From Erysipelotrichaceae bacterium (GTDB lineage Bacteria > Bacillota_I > Bacilli_A > Erysipelotrichales > Erysipelotrichaceae), in contig SVBO01000008.1 of assembly GCA_015058845.1 (NCBI GenBank), forward strand, positions 1 through 42,677: a DNA stretch of 42,677 nt, in the 5' to 3' direction. Of this stretch, positions 34,147 to 42,616 are shown in pieces; position 1 is the first letter of the stretch; every line of letters begins with the position of its first letter. Under the pieces are notes generated by a model. It did no database searches. It had not been told where the DNA came from and worked only from the letters and a program-made list of their open reading frames with translations. Position numbers and translations under genes: made by a program.

Positions 34147-35355
34147 ATGGCATTCTTTACAAGTGCTTCTATGGCAGTAGAAATGATCGAGAATAGACGT
34201 TCATTTAGAGTAGATAGAGAGGCTTTACAAGCCTTCCTACATGCTTACGATGATCCACATCTAAAGTTACAAACGATCCATGTAGCGGGAACGAACGGTA
34301 AGGGTTCTACTACGAACTATATTAGTCATATCTTAATGGAACAGGGGTATACAGTGGGGATGTTTACGTCTCCTTATCTGATCACACACTTTGATCGGAT
34401 CAGGATCAATGATCATGATATACCAGAAGAAGTATTCTTAAGTATTCTAGAGGAGATCTGGGAAGATGTGTTAGCATTTGATCTGAATATGTTTGAGATA
34501 GACTTTGTACTATCTGCTTTATACTTTGTAAGAGAGAATGTAGATTTTGCAGTGTATGAAGTGGGTATGGGTGGAAGATTAGATGCTACGAATGAAGTGA
34601 TGCCATTGGCGTGTGCTATTACGAATATTGGAATGGATCATATGCAGTATCTAGGGGATACGTATGAGAAGATCGCGTATGAGAAGGCTGGTATTATTAA
34701 GGAGAGTGTTCCTTGCTTTACAACAGAGACTAGAAGTGATTGTTTGTGTGTTATGAGAGATGAGGCTAGTCAAAAGAATACACAAGTATATGAGGTATCT
34801 CCACTTGAGAAGATCTCTTATCCACCATTAAGAGCTATGAGTCATGTGGGAGAGATAGAGTTAGGAGAGGTAGCACTATATCAGTTAAAGAATGGGGCGT
34901 TAGCGATAGCAGTGATTGAGTCATTGCGAGAGAGAGGATTCGTGATCAGTGATGAGGCTATTCAAAGAGGCATGCAGCATTCTTGGAAGGGTAGATTTGA
35001 GAGAGTAAGTGATAGAGTGTATATCGATGGTGCGCATAATGAGGAAGGTGTAATTGCTTTATGTGAGAGCATTCAGGCTATGCGGGCTACTAGACCTGTA
35101 CATATATTATTTGCTTGTTTAAAGGATAAGCCATTTGTGAATATGTTATCGTATCTAGAGAAGCATTGCGATAGTCTTACTCTTACTTGTATTCCATATC
35201 CTAGAGCTTGTAAGAAGGAGGATTATGGTGAGGGGTATAGTGTGATCGAGGATCCTGTGGTGGCTATAGAAGAGGTGATGAAGAGAGAGGGACTTATCTT
35301 TATTACTGGTTCTTTGTATTTTATTACGTTAGTGAAGAGGCATTTTGAGGAGTAG
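34147..35355 (+). CDS. folC: Folylpolyglutamate synthase / dihydrofolate synthase
   Basis: Adds glutamate to (dihydro)folates or makes dihydrofolate from dihydropteroate. A 402-residue Mur-ligase-like enzyme. The P-loop is GTNGKGST, TSPYLITHFDRIRIN is the folate and Mg region, and YEVGMGGRLDATN and DGAHNEEG follow in the expected order. Length is slightly below the usual 420-430. AAAGGAG precedes ATG 34147; a TACAAT -10 box lies at 34115-34120. The stop codon lies in the terminator stem. Confidence 0.94.
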   Translation: MAFFTSASMAVEMIENRRSFRVDREALQAFLHAYDDPHLKLQTIHVAGTNGKGSTTNYISHILMEQGYTVGMFTSPYLITHFDRIRINDHDIPEEVFLSILEEIWEDVLAFDLNMFEIDFVLSALYFVRENVDFAVYEVGMGGRLDATNEVMPLACAITNIGMDHMQYLGDTYEKIAYEKAGIIKESVPCFTTETRSDCLCVMRDEASQKNTQVYEVSPLEKISYPPLRAMSHVGEIELGEVALYQLKNGALAIAVIESLRERGFVISDEAIQRGMQHSWKGRFERVSDRVYIDGAHNEEGVIALCESIQAMRATRPVHILFACLKDKPFVNMLSYLEKHCDSLTLTCIPYPRACKKEDYGEGYSVIEDPVVAIEEVMKREGLIFITGSLYFITLVKRHFEE

Positions 35356-35371
35356 GGAGACCTACTCTTTT
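35350..35371 (+). terminator. Intrinsic terminator overlapping the folC stop codon
   Basis: GAGTAGG pairs with CCTACTC under a GAGA tetraloop, followed by TTTT. The folC TAG is inside the 5' arm. Confidence 0.85.
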
Positions 35372-35495
35372 AAAATATTCCTTTACTTATTACCTATATA
35401 TCAACATAAGACTACAAAAGTTATTTAAATTCATACTACATAGTGATATTAATTTACATGCATCGTGGTATGTAATAGAATTATTACAGAAGGTA

Positions 35496-35723
35496 GTGGC
35501 AAGGATGAAAGGAGATAGGGATATGATGATGTTCTATATGAGTAGTCAGGCAGAGAGAGAAGATTGGTTTGAACAGGGAATGGATATTGGAGAAGAACGT
35601 GGTAGGATCTTTTCAGTTAAGAGAATGTTAGAAGATAATATGAGTGTGGAGACTATTGCTAAGTATGTAGGACTTACTGTTCCAGAAGTAGAAGCAATAG
35701 CACATACAGTATCCATAGAATAA
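35496..35723 (+). pseudogene. C-terminal remnant of an Rpn / PD-(D/E)XK transposase-like protein
   Basis: The 75-codon frame reads like the tail of Rpn-type recombination-promoting nuclease proteins: DRDMMMFYMSSQAEREDWFEQGMDIGEERG, then a short helical pair MLEDNMSVETIAKYVGLTVPEVEAIA. Those proteins are normally about 280-330 residues, with the nuclease domain ahead of this tail. Here the frame stays open upstream to about 35360 but holds no nuclease motif and runs into the folC terminator, so the front is lost. GGAGATAGGG before ATG 35523 could still give a peptide of about 66 residues. Family assignment is from memory of the tail pattern. Confidence 0.55.
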
Positions 35724-35729
35724 GAAAAC

Positions 35730-35754
35730 AGGAGAAGCATACACTTCTCCTTTT
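35730..35754. terminator. Terminator between the Rpn remnant and the GerQ-like gene
   Basis: AGGAGAAG pairs with CTTCTCCT around CATACA, followed by TTTAA on the plus strand. On the minus strand the tail is GTTTTC. Confidence 0.75.
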
Positions 35755-36091
35755 AAGTACTTAAATACTGAATATCATCTTCAAATACTAATGCTATCAG
35801 ATCCTTGAAGAATAAGATCGTATGAGAACGAGACTTCGGATCATGAAGAATAAAGTATTGCTCAGAACAATACTCGATCACACCCTTATAAGAAGCATGT
35901 ATAGTACTAGCATTCACCACACTTCCTACATTCTGCTTTAGAAGATCACATATAGGTAAAGATACATTTCTCTTATCGATAGGTCTTGGAGGTAGTGGTT
36001 GCTTGATATAAGGCGCATAGTTAGGGTACGTACCTTGTTGATAAGGGAACTCCTCTGGATACATAGGATTTTGAAAGTTTATTGGATTCAT
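35753..36091 (-). CDS. gerQ: GerQ-like spore-coat protein
   Basis: A 112-residue protein with a Pro/Tyr/Gln-rich N-terminal third (MNPINFQNPMYPEEFPYQQG) and a C-terminal domain whose pattern GVIE...HDPKSRSHTILFFKDLIALVFEDDIQY follows that of GerQ (GxIEAAGRDHIIISDPQTGxRYLLLxxYLDYVTFDEEI). In B. subtilis GerQ is a coat protein needed for proper localisation of the lytic enzyme CwlJ and is cross-linked by transglutaminase at N-terminal lysines. Those lysines are absent here. AAGGGAGAA precedes the start. The assignment is by eye and moderate. It lies divergently from glgC. Confidence 0.6.
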   Translation of the reverse strand: MNPINFQNPMYPEEFPYQQGTYPNYAPYIKQPLPPRPIDKRNVSLPICDLLKQNVGSVVNASTIHASYKGVIEYCSEQYFILHDPKSRSHTILFFKDLIALVFEDDIQYLST

Positions 36092-36188
36092 ATAGTTCTC
36101 CCTTCTTTATACAAGATATGTATTAGAATAGAGAAATAGACATGGCTGAAAGAGGTAAACATTTTCAGTATTTTCACTCCCAAAAGCA

Positions 36189-36217
36189 TAGACATTATAA
36201 GAAAGTTGATGTATGAT
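36189..36217 (+). promoter_or_regulatory. Promoter of glgC-glgD-glgA
   Basis: TAGACA and TATGAT, each five of six to the sigma-A consensus, 17 bases apart, 38 bases before the glgC start. A further inverted repeat CTGAAA-N11-TTTCAG lies upstream at 36146-36168. Confidence 0.65.
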
Positions 36218-36255
36218 AAAATCGATTAATAGCATTAATGAAAGGGGTTTCTTTT

Positions 36256-37392
36256 ATGAAGAGCGGAACTATGTTAGCAATGATATTAGCCGGTGGGCGT
36301 GGTACAAGATTAGAAAACTTGACACAGAATATCGCAAAACCGGCAGTGTATTACGGGGGAAAATATCGTATCGTGGATTTCCCATTAAGTAACTGCGCCA
36401 ATAGTGGTGTAGACGTAGTAGGTGTATTAACACAGTATGAATCAGTATTACTTAACTCTTATTGTGCTGGTGGACACAAGTGGGGTATCGATGCTAAGGA
36501 TAGTGGAGTATTCATCTTACCTCCAAGAGAAACATCTGCGGGATTTGGTCTATATCGTGGTACAGCAGATGCGATCACGCAAAATATCGACTTCATTGAT
36601 CAATATGATCCAGAGTATGTATTGATCTTATCAGGAGACCATATCTATAAGATGGATTATGATAAGATGTTAGATGTACATCGTGAAAATAATGCGGATG
36701 TAACGATCGCAGTATTAGAAGTTCCTATGAAAGAAGCAAGCCGTTTTGGTATTATGAACACAGATAATAATGATCGTATTATCGAATTCCAAGAAAAACC
36801 AAAAGAACCTAAGTCAAATCTAGCTTCTATGGGTATTTATATCTTTAACTGGGATCTATTAAAGAAAGAATTGATCTATGATAAGAATTGTGAAGATTCA
36901 GAACATGACTTTGGTAAGAATGTAATTCCTAAGTTATTAAATGAAGATCGTAGATTATATGCATATCGTTTCAAGGGATATTGGAAAGATGTAGGAACTA
37001 TCTCTTCTTTATGGGAAGCCAATATGGATCTATTAGGGGATAAACCTGCTCTTAATCTTCATGATAATGAATGGAAGATCTATACAGAAGAGATCACAAC
37101 GGCTCCTCAATATATGGGTAGTGATGCTGTGATCCAGAACTGCTATATCAACCAAGGTTGTGTGATCGATGGGGAAGTACGTAATTCTGTTCTATATACG
37201 AATGTAGAGGTCAAGCAAGGGGCTTGTGTTATGGATTCTGTATTGATGCCTGGTTGTAAAGTAGGTAAGAATAGTAAAGTAACACGTGCTATCGTAGCTC
37301 CTGGTATCGTTATTGAGGATAACTGTGTTGTAGGGGATGCAGATAGTAAGGATATTGTATTAGTTTCTAAGAGAGTGAGGGGCGAGAAATAA
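36256..37392 (+). CDS. glgC: Glucose-1-phosphate adenylyltransferase, catalytic subunit
   Basis: Makes ADP-glucose from ATP and glucose 1-phosphate, the committed step of glycogen synthesis. 378 residues: a nucleotidyltransferase domain with LAGGRGTRL (11-19) and [13 protein letters not shown], then a left-handed beta-helix domain from about 280. The frame opens at 36238, but AAAGGGG is spaced for ATG 36256. Its TAA overlaps the glgD ATG by one base. Allosteric control by fructose 1,6-bisphosphate or other effectors cannot be judged from the sequence. Confidence 0.95.
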   Translation: MKSGTMLAMILAGGRGTRLENLTQNIAKPAVYYGGKYRIVDFPLSNCANSGVDVVGVLTQYESVLLNSYCAGGHKWGIDAKDSGVFILPPRETSAGFGLYRGTADAITQNIDFIDQYDPEYVLILSGDHIYKMDYDKMLDVHRENNADVTIAVLEVPMKEASRFGIMNTDNNDRIIEFQEKPKEPKSNLASMGIYIFNWDLLKKELIYDKNCEDSEHDFGKNVIPKLLNEDRRLYAYRFKGYWKDVGTISSLWEANMDLLGDKPALNLHDNEWKIYTEEITTAPQYMGSDAVIQNCYINQGCVIDGEVRNSVLYTNVEVKQGACVMDSVLMPGCKVGKNSKVTRAIVAPGIVIEDNCVVGDADSKDIVLVSKRVRGEK

Positions 37393-38498
37393 TGAAGGCA
37401 TTAGGTATTGTTAATATTCATAAGGATTCTATTGAAGGTCTTGGGGATTATCGTCCTCTAGCAGCTACTTCTTTCTTAGGGCGTTACCGTTTAGTAGACT
37501 TTGTATTGTCTAATATGGCTAACTCTGGGATCGACGTGATCCAAGTATATATCAAAGAGAAACCACGTTCTATTGTCGAACATATCGGTAGTGGTCGTCA
37601 TTACAACATCAACTCTAAACGTGGGCGTATTATGTTATTAGGAGATGAAAGACGTTTACCTAGTGAAGCGTATAATACTGATATCAATTCATTTGATGAA
37701 CATATGCAATTCATTGATCGAGTAAATGTACCATATGTGATCATTGCTCCATGTAACTATATCTATATGTTGAATTATGATGAAGTATTAGCAGCGCATA
37801 TCGAATCAGAAGCTGATGTTACTATGGTATATAAGTCAGTAGATACTGCTAAGGAGAAGTTCTTGGGTTGTGATACTATCAATTTAAATACTAAGAAGAC
37901 TGTTGTTTCTATGGAACCAAATCGTGGAAACTATGCGAAGCGTAATATTTCTCTTGAGACATATGTAATGAGTAAAGAGGTATTCAAGGATCTTGTTAAG
38001 AAAGCTCGTGAGACAAGTATGTTCTATACATTAAGTGATATTATTTCTGAGTCTTTGGATACACTAGATGTACAGGGATATCCTTATAAGGGATATGCTG
38101 CTTGTGTCAATAGTTTTGATTCTTATTATAGTACTTCAATGGAATTAAAACAAAGAGATATGATGAAGACATTGATGTCAGAGAAATGGCCGATCTATAC
38201 TCGTACTAATGACTCTGCTCCTGTGAAGTATGGAGAGAATGCGACTGTTAAGGATAGTTGTATTTCAAATGGTTGTGTGATCAAGGGGACTGTTATTAAT
38301 TCAGTATTGGGTCGTAATGTAGTAGTTGGAGAGAATGCTGTTCTGAAGAATTGTATCGTTATGGCGGATACTGTGATCGGTAATGATATTGAGATGGATT
38401 ATGTAATTGCGGATAAGTTCGTGACAGTTACTAAGAAGAATTGTATCAAGGGTACTGCTGAAGAACCTGTATATATTTGTAAGTACGATAAGGTGTAA
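37392..38498 (+). CDS. glgD: GlgD, regulatory subunit of ADP-glucose pyrophosphorylase
   Basis: A 368-residue GlgC paralogue that forms heterotetramers with GlgC in Firmicutes and raises activity. The nucleotide-binding GGxGxRL loop of GlgC is replaced by a gap near NIHKDSIEGLGDYRPLAA, so it is unlikely to be catalytic. RYRLVDFVLSNMANSGI and the C-terminal beta-helix (GCVIKGTVINSVLGRNV) are kept. Coupled to glgC by a TAATG overlap. The GlgC/GlgD pair is typical of Firmicutes and supports the taxonomic reading. Confidence 0.93.
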   Translation: MKALGIVNIHKDSIEGLGDYRPLAATSFLGRYRLVDFVLSNMANSGIDVIQVYIKEKPRSIVEHIGSGRHYNINSKRGRIMLLGDERRLPSEAYNTDINSFDEHMQFIDRVNVPYVIIAPCNYIYMLNYDEVLAAHIESEADVTMVYKSVDTAKEKFLGCDTINLNTKKTVVSMEPNRGNYAKRNISLETYVMSKEVFKDLVKKARETSMFYTLSDIISESLDTLDVQGYPYKGYAACVNSFDSYYSTSMELKQRDMMKTLMSEKWPIYTRTNDSAPVKYGENATVKDSCISNGCVIKGTVINSVLGRNVVVGENAVLKNCIVMADTVIGNDIEMDYVIADKFVTVTKKNCIKGTAEEPVYICKYDKV

Positions 38499-38510
38499 GG
38501 AGGAGAGTAC

Positions 38511-39938
38511 ATGAGATCAGTTTTATTCACAGCTGCGGAGGGGTTACCTTTTTGTAAGTCTGGTGGATTAGCAGATGTGATCGGTTCTCTTCCACAGGCG
38601 TTATTAGCACAAGGATATGATGTGAGAGTCGTATTACCTTTATATCTACCGATTGCTAAGAAGTTCCGTGCTGAGTTTACTGAGTTAGCTACCTATGATG
38701 TACACTTTGGATACTTCCATGCCCCTGCTACGGTATTTGAGAAGGTAAAGGATGGGGTGCGTTATTACTTTATTCAACATGCTCCTTATTTCGAAAGAGA
38801 TGCTATGTATGGGTATGCAGATGATGGAGAGAGATTCTCTTTCTATCAAATGGCGATCTTAGAGATGTGTAAAGCGTTAGATTATTTCCCTGATATTATG
38901 CATGAACATGATTGGCATACGGGTATGTTACCAGTTCTTTGTAAAGAAAAGTATGGTTGGGATGAGAGATATCGTAATATCAAGCATATCTTCACGATCC
39001 ACAATCTGGCGTATCAAGGAGTATATCCTAAAGAAGTGTTGGAGTCTTGTTTAGGTCTTCCTTATCATTTATATGAAAGTGGACAAGTGCGTTTCAGAGA
39101 TTGTATTAGTTTCCTTAAGTCTGCTGTAGTATATGCAGATAAGGTAACTACAGTGTCTCGTACGTATGCGCAAGAGATCTTGACTTCTTATTTTGGAGAG
39201 AATCTAGAGAGTGTATTAGAGCTTCGTAAAGAGGATCTATCTGGTATCGTAAATGGTATCGATACTACAGTATGGGATCCTAAGAATGACCCATATCTAC
39301 CATATCCATTAACTACTGCTAGCAATCGTGCTAAGAATAAATTATCTTTACAGAAACGTCTAGGTCTACGTGAAAGTAAGGATACGATGTTAGTGGCTAT
39401 GGTATCTCGTCTAACATGGCAAAAGGGATTACCATTGATCTTAGAGAAGATCACGGATCTATTAGCGAATGATGTTCAGTTAGTGATCTTGGGTAGCGGG
39501 GATATGTCTTTCGAGAATCAGTTAAAGGGTCTTGAGTATCGTTATAAGAGAAGAGTATGTTTCTATTGTGGATATAATGAAGAGTTAGCACATCATATTT
39601 ATGGGGGTAGTGACTTGTTCTTGATGCCTTCTCTATTTGAACCATGTGGTATTTCACAACTAATTGCTATGCGTTATGGTTGTGTACCTTTGGTGAGAGA
39701 GACTGGTGGTCTAAAGGATACTGTACAGCCTTATAATGAGTATACTAAGGAAGGTTGGGGATTTAGTTTCACTAGTTATTCTCCAGATGATTTCTTGTAT
39801 ACATTTAGAAGAGCTGTGGACTTCTATTATGATCAGAAGGAAGATTATCAAAGAATGAGTAAGGCTTGTATGAAGGTAGATGTTTCTTGGGAGAAGTCCG
39901 CTAAGGAATACAGTGATCTATATAGTTCATTACTATAA
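38511..39938 (+). CDS. glgA: Glycogen synthase (ADP-glucose, GT5)
   Basis: Transfers glucose from ADP-glucose to the growing alpha-1,4 chain. 475 residues, normal for bacterial GlgA. The ADP-glucose loop is KSGGLADV (16-23, usual KTGGLGDV), the middle carries HDWHTGMLP and VNGIDTTVWDP, and the C-terminal GT-B half has LFEPCGISQLIAM, with the E-x7-E type nucleotide site. It lies 12 bases after glgD with AAGGAGGAG as ribosome binding site. Last gene of the operon. Confidence 0.95.
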   Translation: MRSVLFTAAEGLPFCKSGGLADVIGSLPQALLAQGYDVRVVLPLYLPIAKKFRAEFTELATYDVHFGYFHAPATVFEKVKDGVRYYFIQHAPYFERDAMYGYADDGERFSFYQMAILEMCKALDYFPDIMHEHDWHTGMLPVLCKEKYGWDERYRNIKHIFTIHNLAYQGVYPKEVLESCLGLPYHLYESGQVRFRDCISFLKSAVVYADKVTTVSRTYAQEILTSYFGENLESVLELRKEDLSGIVNGIDTTVWDPKNDPYLPYPLTTASNRAKNKLSLQKRLGLRESKDTMLVAMVSRLTWQKGLPLILEKITDLLANDVQLVILGSGDMSFENQLKGLEYRYKRRVCFYCGYNEELAHHIYGGSDLFLMPSLFEPCGISQLIAMRYGCVPLVRETGGLKDTVQPYNEYTKEGWGFSFTSYSPDDFLYTFRRAVDFYYDQKEDYQRMSKACMKVDVSWEKSAKEYSDLYSSLL

Positions 39939-39944
39939 GAAGAT

Positions 39945-39975
39945 AGGGGATAACGAGGAGTTATTCCCTTTTATT
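39945..39975 (+). terminator. Intrinsic terminator after glgA
   Basis: AGGGGATAAC pairs with GTTATTCCCT (one G-T) around GAGGA, followed by TTTATTTAT. Confidence 0.8.
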
Positions 39976-40002
39976 TATGCTTTTCTAAGTAGTAAAAGAT
40001 GG

Positions 40003-40008
40003 TATAAT
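40003..40008 (+). promoter_or_regulatory. -10 box upstream of the two-TM coiled-coil protein gene
   Basis: A perfect TATAAT, 39 bases before the start codon. No convincing -35 hexamer is seen at 16-18 bases. Confidence 0.45.
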
Positions 40009-40047
40009 GATATAAAAGCATACTATATAGATAAAGAGGTGATATCA

Positions 40048-41058
40048 ATGACTAATAAAGAATTAAAAGAATATCTTACTGCTATTGTAGACCTAGAACA
40101 GAATTATTATCTACAAACAAAGTTGATCACTAAGTTAGAAGATCGATTACAGAATGGATCTCGGCATATTTATCTAGGCTCTAGACCGATCATATTAGAA
40201 TATACTCCTAAAGCGTTTCATTTTGATGTAGGAGGATCGATCACACTATCTGCTATAGTAGGTGTATTCGTAGGAGCTATTCTAGCGATCATTCTGGGAA
40301 ATGTATTGATTGCTACTGGTCATAAGGATATCTATTATGATATTGGTATTGGTAAGCTATGGGGCATATCTGTGATAGTTAGTGTGGTCCTTATATTTGC
40401 ACTGTTATATGTGATCTGTAAGAGTGGGCATATAGATAGTGAGAAAAGGGCATTAGCAGCAGCTAAGAGTAAATTAGAAGAAGCGCAAGAAACATATGAT
40501 GCAGATAAGAAACATGCAGAAGAACATAATGCGAAAGTAACTCTGCAGAAGAAGTTCTACCAAAGAGAATTAGACAGTGTTCGGAAAATGCGTGGTGAAA
40601 CGAAAGCTTGGTTAACAGTATTGTATGCTAAGAATATTATTTATCCTAAGTATCAAAACTATGTAGCAACTAGTACGATATTAGATTACTTATTATCTGG
40701 TAGATGTTCACAATTAGAAGGACATGAAGGGGCATATAATCTGTATGAGAATGAGAGTCGTTTGAATGCGATCATTACTAAGTTAGAGGATATCGAAAGA
40801 GCTGTAAATCGTGTAGCAGGTAATCAGTATCTACTGGCTAAGTCGATCGAGAATTCTAATCGTAGAATGGAGAATCTATTCCAAAGTACATGTGAACTAG
40901 CAGAGCGTATGTCTTCTTTAGAAAGCGGTATGTCTGCTATATCTGATAATCTAGAGCAGATCAATGAACTATCTGCTATTACAGCATATAATACAGAGAG
41001 AACTGCTGCCGAAGTGAGATACCGTAATATTATAGACAATGTATATACAGCATTATAG
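40048..41058 (+). CDS. Two-TM coiled-coil membrane protein of unknown function
   Basis: A 336-residue protein with a soluble N-terminus of about 65 residues, two transmembrane helices (about 68-90 and 106-125), a charged coiled coil (about 128-182), and a C-terminal helical region. The stretch NIIYPKYQNYVATSTILDYLLSGRC (about 196-220), followed by LEGHEGAYNLYENE, recalls conserved hypothetical proteins seen in Firmicutes, without known function. The tail from 235 to 336 is again predicted coiled coil. The frame extends upstream to 39880 inside glgA, but AAAGAGGTGATATCA fixes ATG 40048. Probably cytoplasmic domains on both sides of a membrane hairpin. Confidence 0.75.
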   Translation: MTNKELKEYLTAIVDLEQNYYLQTKLITKLEDRLQNGSRHIYLGSRPIILEYTPKAFHFDVGGSITLSAIVGVFVGAILAIILGNVLIATGHKDIYYDIGIGKLWGISVIVSVVLIFALLYVICKSGHIDSEKRALAAAKSKLEEAQETYDADKKHAEEHNAKVTLQKKFYQRELDSVRKMRGETKAWLTVLYAKNIIYPKYQNYVATSTILDYLLSGRCSQLEGHEGAYNLYENESRLNAIITKLEDIERAVNRVAGNQYLLAKSIENSNRRMENLFQSTCELAERMSSLESGMSAISDNLEQINELSAITAYNTERTAAEVRYRNIIDNVYTAL

Positions 41059-41064
41059 AAACAG

Positions 41065-41088
41065 AAGTCTGGCATATGTCAGACTTTT
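41065..41088 (+). terminator. Intrinsic terminator after the coiled-coil protein gene
   Basis: AAGTCTG pairs with CAGACTT around the self-complementary loop GCATATGT, followed by TTTTC. Confidence 0.75.
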
Positions 41089-41118
41089 CAATTAGATGAT
41101 TTTCTTTTGAACTATTTG

Positions 41119-41127
41119 TGCTATAAT
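41119..41127 (+). promoter_or_regulatory. Extended -10 promoter of the XpaC-like gene
   Basis: TGC followed by a perfect TATAAT, 30 bases before the start codon; no good -35 hexamer at normal spacing. Confidence 0.5.
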
Positions 41128-41157
41128 TAGTAATACAGTATGAAAGGAGAGATCATA

Positions 41158-42069
41158 ATGAATGAAGGACTAAAGAAATTTCTAATATTCTTCTTTGGAA
41201 TACAATTTGTATCTATTGCTTTCGCATTTGGTCTATTCCCTGGTCTATTTGCCTTATGGATCTTGAGTTCTGCTTTAAAAGGGGACAAGAAGAAAACTAC
41301 TACTAAAGCTACTAAAACAACTAAAGCTAAAGGATTTACAGGTAAGAAAGCAACTACCTTCAATAAAAATATACGAACATACTTCGATGCTCATGAGTTA
41401 TTACAATTAACAGAGAATATCTCTATTCAAGCAGAGAAACAAGGCGGAAATAGAGCCTATAAATTACATGTATATTATGATGGAGAGAAAGTATGTGCGA
41501 TCGACGAGTTTTCACAATACTATCCTAAGACATATAACGAATTATTAGAAAAGGCATATGAAGCAGTATTACCAACTAATCAAGAAGTAGTAAAGCCAGT
41601 ACAAGAACAACTAAAGAAGAGAGTCTTGCAGAAAGATTGTGCTGAATACTATATCAATGTATTAAATGAATTGATCATACAGATCCCGAAAGCAGAGATC
41701 ACACATGATCTACATCAAACAACAGCTATGTTGAAACAGATCGATCTGATCGAAGAAAAGTATCCAGCAAGTAAAGAAAAACTAGTGAAGTTATATCAAT
41801 ACTACTTACCGATCCTAGTAGATATACTAGAAGGATATGTTAAGTTAGTAAACAGTAATTCTATTCATACAGAGATCGCGAATGTAGAACTAAAGTTACG
41901 TAAAACGATCGTGCTAGTCAATGAAGCCCTTAAAACGATCACTATGCAGTTATGTGAAGAAGAGATCGTAGATATGAAGAGTGATATGAGTGTTTTAGAG
42001 GCTATCTTACGTAAAGATGGTCTAGTGAAAGATGGAACACTGTTTGCAGAAGAAAAGAGTGTGAAGTAA
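41158..42069 (+). CDS. XpaC-like membrane protein
   Basis: A 303-residue protein with one or two N-terminal membrane segments (about 6-38), a Lys/Thr-rich linker (41-65), and a helical C-terminal domain. The end, YYLPILVDILEGYVKL then VNEALKTIT and MKSDMSVLEAILRKDGL, follows the pattern of the XpaC family (named for 5-bromo-4-chloroindolyl phosphate hydrolysis, true function unknown). XpaC is often paired with the toxic-anion-resistance protein TelA; no telA is seen here. The frame opens at 41140, but AAAGGAGAGAT supports ATG 41158. Followed after one base by the next gene. Confidence 0.65.
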   Translation: MNEGLKKFLIFFFGIQFVSIAFAFGLFPGLFALWILSSALKGDKKKTTTKATKTTKAKGFTGKKATTFNKNIRTYFDAHELLQLTENISIQAEKQGGNRAYKLHVYYDGEKVCAIDEFSQYYPKTYNELLEKAYEAVLPTNQEVVKPVQEQLKKRVLQKDCAEYYINVLNELIIQIPKAEITHDLHQTTAMLKQIDLIEEKYPASKEKLVKLYQYYLPILVDILEGYVKLVNSNSIHTEIANVELKLRKTIVLVNEALKTITMQLCEEEIVDMKSDMSVLEAILRKDGLVKDGTLFAEEKSVK

Positions 42070-42070
42070 T

Positions 42071-42616
42071 ATGTCTAAGCGTAATACAGATTTCTTAGAT
42101 GATCTATTTAGAAGTTTAGAGGATAATGACAATATCGATCAAACGATCGAAGAATTTACAGCAGGTATCCAACAAACGATCCATGAGTCATTACATCGTA
42201 ATGGGTATGATACTATGTCTGATGTATTGCATAGAAGATCTCAGAGTGAGTATAGTCGTAAACCAGAGGTGAGAGTGGGTACACAGAAAGCTTCTAGTAT
42301 TGGTCTTTCTAGGTATGAGTACTTCTTATCTTTGTTAGAGGATATTACGTATGATCCAAAGTATCAAGGATACTACAAAGAAGGACATCAGAAGGCAATA
42401 GAGATCTATCGTAGTAAAGCAGAATTCACACAGTCAGATCTAGTCTCTTTAGAGGATGATGTAAAGGGTGAGATCCATAGAGCTGAGTTGAATCGTAAGA
42501 ATAGAGATCTATTCGATGTGGGATACTATGATGGGTTAGAGTTTATAGAGAAGGCATTACAGAGATCTAAGTTATATATGATGACTTTGGTGAAGGAAGA
42601 GATGGAGTGTTATTAG
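42071..42616 (+). CDS. Hypothetical acidic helical protein
   Basis: A 181-residue soluble protein with no membrane segment, rich in Asp, Glu and Ser in its first 45 residues (NTDFLDDLFRSLEDNDNIDQ), and helical after residue 75. I do not recognise a family. ATG 42071 starts one base after the stop of the XpaC-like gene, and the ribosome binding site is weak, so translation is probably coupled to that gene and the two products may act together. Confidence 0.7.
   Translation: MSKRNTDFLDDLFRSLEDNDNIDQTIEEFTAGIQQTIHESLHRNGYDTMSDVLHRRSQSEYSRKPEVRVGTQKASSIGLSRYEYFLSLLEDITYDPKYQGYYKEGHQKAIEIYRSKAEFTQSDLVSLEDDVKGEIHRAELNRKNRDLFDVGYYDGLEFIEKALQRSKLYMMTLVKEEMECY

Noticed and set aside
39880-40047. Upstream extension of the two-TM coiled-coil gene into glgA
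   Set aside because: It overlaps the glgA 3' end, the glgA terminator and the -10 box; ATG 40048 has a clear AAAGAGGTGAT site.
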